Of a stretch of DNA of 18,623 bases, positions 7,021 through 11,755 are shown piece by piece. The notes beneath the pieces are model-generated. The model saw only the letters and a program-made list of their open reading frames with translations, was not told the origin of the DNA and did no database searches. Source of the stretch: Spirochaetia bacterium (lineage in GTDB: Bacteria; Spirochaetota; Spirochaetia; Treponematales; Breznakiellaceae); the NCBI GenBank assembly GCA_025997655.1, contig BNUW01000038.1, positions 1-18,623 on the forward strand, written 5' to 3'. How positions within the stretch are numbered: position 1 is the stretch's first letter; each line of letters starts with the position of its first letter. Both the position numbers and the translations under genes were made by a program.

Positions 7021-7039
7021 GCATTGTCAAATGAGCATT
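7015..7039 (+). repeat. Short direct repeat and five-codon minicistron at the modB-modC junction
   Basis: The 11-mer AAATGAGCATT occurs at 7015-7025 and again at 7029-7039. The first copy gives ATG (7017) overlapping the modB stop and encodes only MSIVK; its stop (7032-7034) overlaps the modC ATG at 7031. The arrangement could relay terminating ribosomes into modC. Confidence 0.5.
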
Positions 7040-8071
7040 AGGGTATCCATCCGGAAGCGGCTTTCCCGTATCTTCTCCCTGGAGGTCGAGCTTGAAAGCG
7101 CCGATGGCTGCCTGGGCATATTGGGGGCCTCGGGCTGCGGGAAAAGCATGACCCTCAAGTGCATAGCGGGGATAGAAACCCCCGATGAAGGGCACATTTC
7201 GGTAAACGGCCGGGTGCTTTTTGATTCCGCTCAACGGATTAACCTGAAACCCCAGGTGCGGCGGGTGGGCTACCTCTTCCAGAACTACGCCCTGTTCCCC
7301 CGGATGACGGTACTGGAAAATGTTGCTGCCGGTTTACCTCCGGCACGGCGCCTAAAGGCCAGAGAATGGCTGGAGCAATTCGGCCTTGCGGAGTTTGAGG
7401 GGCGTTACCCCCATCAGCTTTCCGGGGGGCAGCAGCAACGGGCGGCCCTGGCCCGTATGCTTATCCGGGAACCCGAGGGGATACTCCTGGATGAGCCCTT
7501 TTCCGCCCTGGACACCAATCTCCGGGAGCAGATGCAACTGCAATTCATGGAACTGCTCGAAACCCGTAAGGATGTGATCCTGGTGACCCACAGCCGGGAC
7601 GAAGTCTTCAAGCTTTGCTCTGAAACCCTGGTCATGGACAAGGGCCGGGTCCTGGGGAAGGGCCCAACCAGGGACCTCTTTGCCAACCCCGGCCTGGTAC
7701 GGATTGCCCGGCTTACGGGGTGCAAGAATATAAGCCCTGTGAGGCAGACCGGTGAGCGGGAAGTTTTCGCCTTGGACTGGGGCCTCCCCCTGCGTCTTGC
7801 TGCGCCCCTTCCTCCGGGCATTACCCATGTGGGTATCCGCGCCCACGACTTCCGCCCCGCCTGCGGTGAGGGCTACAACGAGATACGCATGGCCCTTACC
7901 CAGGAGTCGGATGAGCCCTTTGAGCGGGTGGCGCTGTTTACCAACGCCGACGCCTGCGCCGGTGCGATTGAAGTACAGGGAGTGCTTTGGTGGAAGTACA
8001 GCAAGTATCTGGGGTTTGAGCTGCCGGAGCGGCTTTTTGTTCCGCCGGAAGCGTTACTGTTATTGCGGTAG
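7031..8071 (+). CDS. modC: Molybdate ABC transporter, ATP-binding protein
   Basis: 346-residue cytoplasmic ATPase that powers molybdate import through ModB. Visible motifs: Walker A GASGCGKS (32-39), Q-loop in YLFQNYALFP, ABC signature LSGGQQQR (130-137), Walker B GILLDEP (150-156), D-loop SALD, and switch His187 in VTHSRDE. The C-terminal ~110 residues (from about 235) form an accessory beta domain as in ModC/CysA-type subunits, in the place of the Mop-like regulatory domain; how closely it follows the Mop fold is unclear. The start is ATG 7031, ten bases after the modB stop. The last 21 coding bases, apart from the stop, recur downstream at 8750-8770. Confidence 0.92.
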   Translation: MSIRVSIRKRLSRIFSLEVELESADGCLGILGASGCGKSMTLKCIAGIETPDEGHISVNGRVLFDSAQRINLKPQVRRVGYLFQNYALFPRMTVLENVAAGLPPARRLKAREWLEQFGLAEFEGRYPHQLSGGQQQRAALARMLIREPEGILLDEPFSALDTNLREQMQLQFMELLETRKDVILVTHSRDEVFKLCSETLVMDKGRVLGKGPTRDLFANPGLVRIARLTGCKNISPVRQTGEREVFALDWGLPLRLAAPLPPGITHVGIRAHDFRPACGEGYNEIRMALTQESDEPFERVALFTNADACAGAIEVQGVLWWKYSKYLGFELPERLFVPPEALLLLR

Positions 8072-8079
8072 ACATTAGG

Positions 8080-8108
8080 CCCGGCATCCATCCCGGGACT
8101 CTGTTTTT
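8080..8108 (+). terminator. Weak terminator of the mod operon
   Basis: CCCGG (8080-8084) pairs with CCGGG (8093-8097) around an 8-nt loop, followed after six bases by TTTTT (8104-8108). The stem is short, so the call is tentative. Confidence 0.4.
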
Positions 8109-8123
8109 AGTGCGGTTTTGTAG

Positions 8124-8129
8124 TATACT
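8124..8129 (+). promoter_or_regulatory. Possible -10 element before the nuclease-like gene
   Basis: TATACT lies 18 bases before the ATG at 8147, with AGAGG (8136-8140) as ribosome binding site. The matching -35 (TGTTTT, 8102-8107, 16-base spacing) is poor. Confidence 0.4.
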
Positions 8130-8146
8130 GTAACCAAGAGGCAAAC

Positions 8147-8740
8147 ATGGATACAACGACCGCGATACCACAAGAACCCGCATTGACCTTTGAGCAGATT
8201 CGGGAGATGTTCCGAGATATAGGGCGGAGTCAGAAAGAAACAGCCCGGAGCCAGAAAGAGACGGACCTGAAATTTCAGGAGCTCGCTCGGCAAATGAAGG
8301 AGACGGATCGGAAGATAAGTAATTTGGGCAGCCGCTTGGGCAATCTCATTGAGCATTTAACGGCGTCAGATATCATTGATAAGTTTAATGAAGCGGGGTA
8401 CCGGTTTACCCAAATATCCCGGAATCATGAACTAAAGGATGCCAAGAACAATATTCTGGCGGAAATTGACATTCTGCTGGAAAACGGGGATTATGCCATG
8501 GTAGTAGAAGTCAAGACGAACCTGACCAAAGGGGATGTCAAGGAGCACCTGAACCGGATGGAAACCCTGCGGCGCTATGCCGATGCCCATGGCGACAAGC
8601 GGAAATATATAAGCAGCATAGCCGGAGCGCTCATTGCGGGCGGAGTCAGGGAATATGCCCTGGAACAGGGACTGTATGTCATCGAACACCCCGGCCAGAC
8701 GATAGAGATAGTAGCCCCGCCCAAAAAACGCGAATGGTAA
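8147..8740 (+). CDS. Coiled-coil protein with PD-(D/E)XK nuclease-like domain
   Basis: 197 residues. Residues 14-70 are strongly heptad-like and charged, with a repeated SQKET unit (RSQKETARSQKETD), so a coiled coil is expected. Residues 72-190 resemble the PD-(D/E)XK-type domain of DUF3782-like proteins: EIDILLENGDYAMVVEVKT gives Glu106, Asp108 and Glu121-Val-Lys123, the usual metal-binding and catalytic pattern. This family is known mainly from genomes in multiple copies and has no settled function; roles in DNA restriction or mobile-element biology are guesses. It sits alone between direct repeats, not in an operon with modC. Start: ATG 8147 behind AGAGG. Confidence 0.65.
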   Translation: MDTTTAIPQEPALTFEQIREMFRDIGRSQKETARSQKETDLKFQELARQMKETDRKISNLGSRLGNLIEHLTASDIIDKFNEAGYRFTQISRNHELKDAKNNILAEIDILLENGDYAMVVEVKTNLTKGDVKEHLNRMETLRRYADAHGDKRKYISSIAGALIAGGVREYALEQGLYVIEHPGQTIEIVAPPKKREW

Positions 8741-8765
8741 AAGGTCCAGGGAAGCGTTACTGTTA

Positions 8766-8794
8766 TTGCGCACAAATTAGAAAACATATATGAT
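8766..8794 (+). promoter_or_regulatory. Promoter before the DinB-family gene
   Basis: TTGCGC (8766-8771) and TATGAT (8789-8794) are spaced by 17 bases, with GATGGAGG (8801-8808) ahead of ATG 8815. Most of the -35 hexamer lies in the 21-bp direct repeat. Confidence 0.5.
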
Positions 8795-8814
8795 ACCAGT
8801 GATGGAGGCGCCGC

Positions 8815-9330
8815 ATGACTAAAGATACCTTTACCCTTTTGGCGAAGTACAATAAGGGCGCCAATGAGCAGATGAATGGGGTTATCAAGACCCTCGGCGG
8901 GGAAGGGTGGGACCGGCAATTAGGGGGCTTCTTTACGTCCCTTCACGGCGTGTGTTCCCATCTCTACATTTCCGATTTTACTATGCTCAAGCGGAACCGG
9001 CTGCTGCGGGAATATAAGACCCTGGCAGGCGCCTTCTTTGACCGGGAGCTTGATTTTAAGACGCTGTTGTTCTCATCCCCGGATGAGTATATAAGCAAGC
9101 GGTCGGAACTTGATGATAAGCTCATTGACTTCATCGACGAACTAAGGGATGAGGACCTCTGCGGCACCCTCAAATTTTTGAACTACAAGGGTATCCCTGT
9201 TGAAAAGAGGGTAAACGGATTGCTGCTTCTTACCTTCAATCACCAGACCCACCACCGGGGCATGATTTCCCTGTACCTGGAGCTCCTAGGCAAGGAGAAC
9301 GATTTTAGCTCCCTGATGCCTTTTTTGTAG
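8815..9330 (+). CDS. DinB/YfiT-type putative metal-binding protein
   Basis: 171 residues, all helical by composition, matching the DinB four-helix bundle. The probable metal ligands are His49 (in SHLYISD) and the pair His143 and His147 in FNHQTHHRG, the usual HxxxH placed near the third quarter of the chain. The family includes damage-inducible proteins and thiol-dependent transferases or hydrolases; the substrate cannot be inferred here. A good ribosome binding site (GGAGG) precedes the ATG. It stands as a single gene with its own probable promoter. A short GC stem (CCCGG 9335-9339, CCGGG 9352-9356) with TATATTTT after it may terminate it weakly. Confidence 0.8.
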   Translation: MTKDTFTLLAKYNKGANEQMNGVIKTLGGEGWDRQLGGFFTSLHGVCSHLYISDFTMLKRNRLLREYKTLAGAFFDRELDFKTLLFSSPDEYISKRSELDDKLIDFIDELRDEDLCGTLKFLNYKGIPVEKRVNGLLLLTFNHQTHHRGMISLYLELLGKENDFSSLMPFL

Positions 9331-9377
9331 GCGCCCCGGTATTCCCCTGATCCGGGTATATTTTGAAACATGAATGA

Positions 9378-9596
9378 CTTAACAAACTATATTACCTGGC
9401 AGATTACCTATTGATTGATGATAAGACCGCCCGGAATATCGCGGAATCTTTGTCAATTAAATGCCTTGGAACCCGGGAATTAGGACTGATTTCAGAGCTT
9501 AGATCCCTTTTTGCGGTGTTATTAGCCCATAACCGGTTCTATAAAAAGTCCTTGTTAAATGTCATTTTAACCGAACATGGGGAAGCGATCCTATAA
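9378..9596 (+). pseudogene. Remnant of a PIN/DUF3368-type toxin nuclease
   Basis: The frame is open from 9378 (after TGA at 9375-9377) to TAA at 9594-9596. It begins without a start codon at the fold boundary: the translation has LADYLLIDDKTARNIAESLS followed by a GTREL segment. This closely resembles the conserved C-terminal part of DUF3368 PIN domains (IDDKKAR..A..LG....GT). The N-terminal half of the domain, which holds the first catalytic Asp residues, is missing, and no antitoxin gene is beside it. TTG at 9411 could start a 61-residue product. I read it as a decayed VapC-like gene; a short functional product cannot be excluded. Confidence 0.55.
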
Positions 9597-10062
9597 AAGA
9601 GCCGTTTACGATGTCGAGGCATATTTAAATCGTGGCAATGTATACCTCGAACAGGGGTGGCCTTTCAAAGCGATTGAGGACTACGACGCTGCCCTACAAA
9701 TCGACCCCAACTATGCCCTTGCTTATAACAATCGCGGCAATGCGTATTCTGGGGAAAAGATGTATGACCGGGCAATTGAGGACTATGATGCCGTCCTACG
9801 AATCAACCCAAACTATGATGTCGCATATAACAATCGCGGTGATGCGTATATCCACAAAGGAAATTACGACCGTGCCATCGCAGACTGCAACCAAGCGATC
9901 AAGTTGGATTCGAAATTTGCAGAGGCGTATGCTACTCGCTCCAGTGCTTATTATGGCAAAGGTGCTCGCATCCGTGTACGTGCAGATTTAAGAAAGGCAA
10001 GCCGTTTGCTTCGAAGAGAAATCCAAAGAGAAGAACGGAAACAAAGATCTGTGGGGTTTTAG
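9577..10062 (+). CDS. Tetratricopeptide repeat protein
   Basis: 161 residues with four consecutive 34-residue TPR units at about 13-46, 47-80, 81-114 and 115-146, showing the canonical NNRG.AY......YDRAI.DYD.A.....P.Y pattern; the fourth is degenerate. The tail is Arg/Lys-rich. No signal peptide is seen. TPR arrays bind other proteins, and nothing here names the partner. An in-frame stop lies nine bases before the ATG at 9577, so this start is forced; there is no clear ribosome binding site, and the gene overlaps the PIN remnant by 20 bases. It could be the surviving 3' part of a longer TPR gene. Repeat units are very alike at DNA level, which suggests recent expansion. Confidence 0.75.
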   Translation: MGKRSYKRAVYDVEAYLNRGNVYLEQGWPFKAIEDYDAALQIDPNYALAYNNRGNAYSGEKMYDRAIEDYDAVLRINPNYDVAYNNRGDAYIHKGNYDRAIADCNQAIKLDSKFAEAYATRSSAYYGKGARIRVRADLRKASRLLRREIQREERKQRSVGF

Positions 10063-10120
10063 GCAGGAGACGAGTAGTCCGCTTCTGTATGGAGGCGGAT
10101 AACACAAGGAGAAAATATTT

Positions 10121-10282
10121 ATGGAAAATGAAAAGAAAACTATGCTACCTCTTGTCACAGCAAGAGACCAAATTCAGCGAAACGCGGTAATTCTCGGGGA
10201 ATATCTGGACCGTACAAACAGCGTTGAAAGTAAATATGCAAAAGGCCTTATTAAAAGAGGAAGGTTGTTATGGAAAAAATAG
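10121..10282 (+). CDS. Short ORF, probable N-terminal fragment of a larger protein
   Basis: 53 codons with a proper ribosome binding site (AAGGAG, 10106-10111) and ATG at 10121. The product runs from MENEKKTMLP through ARDQIQRNAVILGEYLDR to LIKRGRLLWKK. The DQI.RNA.ILGEYL and LIKRG stretches remind me of the start of longer proteins in which RG is followed by a CFV-type strand; here the chain stops soon after. The end overlaps the next ORF by 13 bases. I think it is a truncated gene, but a real small protein coupled to the following gene remains possible. Confidence 0.45.
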   Translation: MENEKKTMLPLVTARDQIQRNAVILGEYLDRTNSVESKYAKGLIKRGRLLWKK

Positions 10283-10965
10283 TTTTCTTTAATATTACAT
10301 GGATGGATCATTATCAGGGGCCTGAAGATATTGTACCGGAATTTGGTGGGCAATTTCCAAAAGATCATGGGTATGGACATGAAATGCGTAACTTTCAGGA
10401 ATATGACGGTAAGATGTACGGGTATTTCCGCTTGGGCAAGCAGGATGACGCCAATCCCAAAAGATTAGGTATTGATAGACTTGGGGCTAAGAGGTCGGAT
10501 AGTAAAATTTCCGGCGTTGATGTTATATGGGTTGCGCATGATCCCAGAAGGGGAGGCACATATATTGTAGGATAGTATCGGAACGCAATTGTTTTTAGGG
10601 CGCGGCAAAAAGATGGCCCCGATGCTCGAAGCTATAATGGGGAAAAGTTTGATTCGCAGGGGGTTGCATACCCCGCCGCTCTGCGGCGGTTAAAATTATA
10701 AGAATGAAAAACTAGTGGTATGCAACCCCGGTTAAATAAATTTCCTTACAGAACGACGATACCCCGACCGCTCTGTGGCGGGGTTCGTCATTATTTTGCT
10801 GTCGCCAAAAGTACCGATGCAACATTATTGCCTGTTGATGAACGAATAATAGAAATACCAAGAGGTAAGAACGGAATGGGGCAATGTCAGGTATGGTATG
10901 CAGATGCAAAAGAAAATCAAGAGTTTGTTAAAAGTGTAAAAGAGTACATTAATAATTATAATTGA
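10270..10965 (+). pseudogene. Broken gene: in-frame stop plus inserted palindromic element
   Basis: Three pieces in one frame read as one protein. Piece 1 (10270-10572) begins MEKIVFFNITWMDHYQG and ends GGTYIVG. A TAG (10573-10575) follows, where Trp (TGG) would fit the context, and the frame then continues YRNAIVFRARQ...SYNGEKFD to about 10653. After about 135 bases of palindromic DNA with stops, piece 3 resumes in the same frame from about 10792 (YFAVAKSTDATLLPVDERI) to the stop at 10963-10965. I recall whole proteins with this order of motifs (WM..YQG, YIVGWY.NA, LLPV.ER, GQ..VWYAD, F...V..YI), whose function I cannot name. The first 101 residues could still be translated behind a good ribosome binding site. 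Confidence 0.6.
10659..10790 (+). repeat. Palindromic inserted element with nested hairpins
   Basis: Outer arms GGGGTTGCATACC (10660-10672) and GGTATGCAACCCC (10717-10729) are a perfect 13-bp inverted repeat. Next to the left arm lies CCGCCGC/GCGGCGG (10673-10679 and 10683-10689, loop TCT). A second hairpin follows at 10755-10789: GACGA, ACCCCG and CC pair with GG, CGGGGT and TCGTC, leaving two single-base bulges. Both hairpins share the ATACCCCG...CCGCTCTG...GGCGG theme. This looks like a REP or MITE-like non-coding repeat. Exact ends and target duplication could not be fixed; TTCG at 10653-10656 and 10784-10787 is one candidate. Confidence 0.65.
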
Positions 10966-10980
10966 GAGGTAACCCCCCGA

Positions 10981-11018
10981 TGCCTAGCACCAAAGGAAGA
11001 AATTTGGTGCCTGGCACC
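10981..11018. repeat. Inverted repeat downstream of the broken gene
   Basis: TGCCTAGCACCAAA (10981-10994) and TTTGGTGCCTGGCA (11003-11016) pair with one mismatch around an 8-nt loop. The right arm contains its own palindrome GGTGCCTGGCACC (11006-11018). No T run follows, so it is not a normal terminator. The rest of 10966-11160 holds no gene I can support; only a weak promoter-like pair (TTTTTT 11107-11112, TACAGT 11130-11135) was seen before the next gene. Confidence 0.6.
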
Positions 11019-11160
11019 CTGCACTTTAACCGCCTCAAGGACTTTGCGTTCCCCGTGAACAGGACCCAATACCCCGGCGGGCATCCCCTCTGTGTTTGAC
11101 GCCCTCTTTTTTTGTCGGCTGCCTTATGGTACAGTAACCGGCATAGACGGGTATATTAGT

Positions 11161-11730
11161 ATGGACATTTTTCTTCAGATTTGGGGCGGCGCAGGCTATC
11201 TCCTGGCAAAAATCTTTCTTTCCCATGCCGAAGGTCTCCGGGATGACCGGAAGTGGCGTTTAGCCGGTTGGTTGATGTATATCCTTGGCCTTCCCGCTTG
11301 GGTGTTCCTGCTGGCGGGCCGCCAAAACTGGATCGCCGCTGCCAATGAAGCCGGGGGCGGCCCCTCACTGATACTCGGCCTGGTATTGGCCTGGAAGAAC
11401 CAGCGCAAAGCTCACCCGGCTGTTGACCGGGCAGTGAAAATCTTTACCTACCTCATGATTGTAATCGGTGTAAGCTGCAGCCTGTATACCTTCGGCGGCA
11501 TCACCGCCTTTTCCCAGGTACTTGAAATCGGCGTTACCATAGGATTCCTGTTGGGAAGTTTTCTACTGGCCAAACGGCGCCCAAGCGGCTGGCTCCTGTA
11601 CGCCATGATGATTATCAGCATGGGCACACTCATGTTCATCCAAGGTAAGGTGATACTCATAGTCCAACAGGCAATTTCTCTGATATTTGTGGCTCTGGGG
11701 TTTATCCGGGCGCTGCGGCGCGATCATTAG
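11161..11730 (+). CDS. Multi-pass membrane protein of unknown function
   Basis: 189 residues with about six hydrophobic segments, near residues 4-20, 38-57, 72-90, 103-126, 130-149 and 156-184, and short basic loops (KNQRKAH, AKRRPSG, ALRRDH). The C-terminal part (GWLLYAMMIISMGTLMFIQG then VQQAISLIFVALGFIRAL) gives a faint resemblance to PnuC-type nicotinamide riboside transporters, too weak for a name. I chose ATG 11161 because a TACAGT -10-like element at 11130-11135 would place the mRNA start after the upstream GTG (11092), and because the first membrane segment then begins at once. It converges on the minus-strand gene with 25 bases between them. Confidence 0.7.
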   Translation: MDIFLQIWGGAGYLLAKIFLSHAEGLRDDRKWRLAGWLMYILGLPAWVFLLAGRQNWIAAANEAGGGPSLILGLVLAWKNQRKAHPAVDRAVKIFTYLMIVIGVSCSLYTFGGITAFSQVLEIGVTIGFLLGSFLLAKRRPSGWLLYAMMIISMGTLMFIQGKVILIVQQAISLIFVALGFIRALRRDH

Positions 11731-11755
11731 AGCTTCGTCGTAACCAACAATACGG

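Larger units (their letters stand above)
8047..8770 (+). repeat. 21-bp direct repeats flanking the coiled-coil nuclease-like gene
   Basis: The same 21 bases occur at 8047-8067 (3' end of modC) and 8750-8770 (after the 197-codon gene), so the unit length is 703 bases. The copies bracket exactly one gene with its own promoter region. This fits a duplication or recombination event that brought in the gene and copied the modC tail, or a dispersed genomic repeat that lies at both places. Confidence 0.75.

Noticed and set aside
9577..10062. TPR DNA repeats as a CRISPR-like or tandem non-coding array
   Set aside because: Units are about 102 bases (34 codons), in frame, and encode canonical TPR helices; there are no spacers.
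10659..10790. Rho-independent terminator as the full explanation of the hairpins
   Set aside because: The first hairpin is followed by TTAAAATTATAAG rather than a T run, and the outer 13-bp arms plus the second hairpin exceed a terminator; a T-rich patch (10790-10798) follows only the second hairpin.
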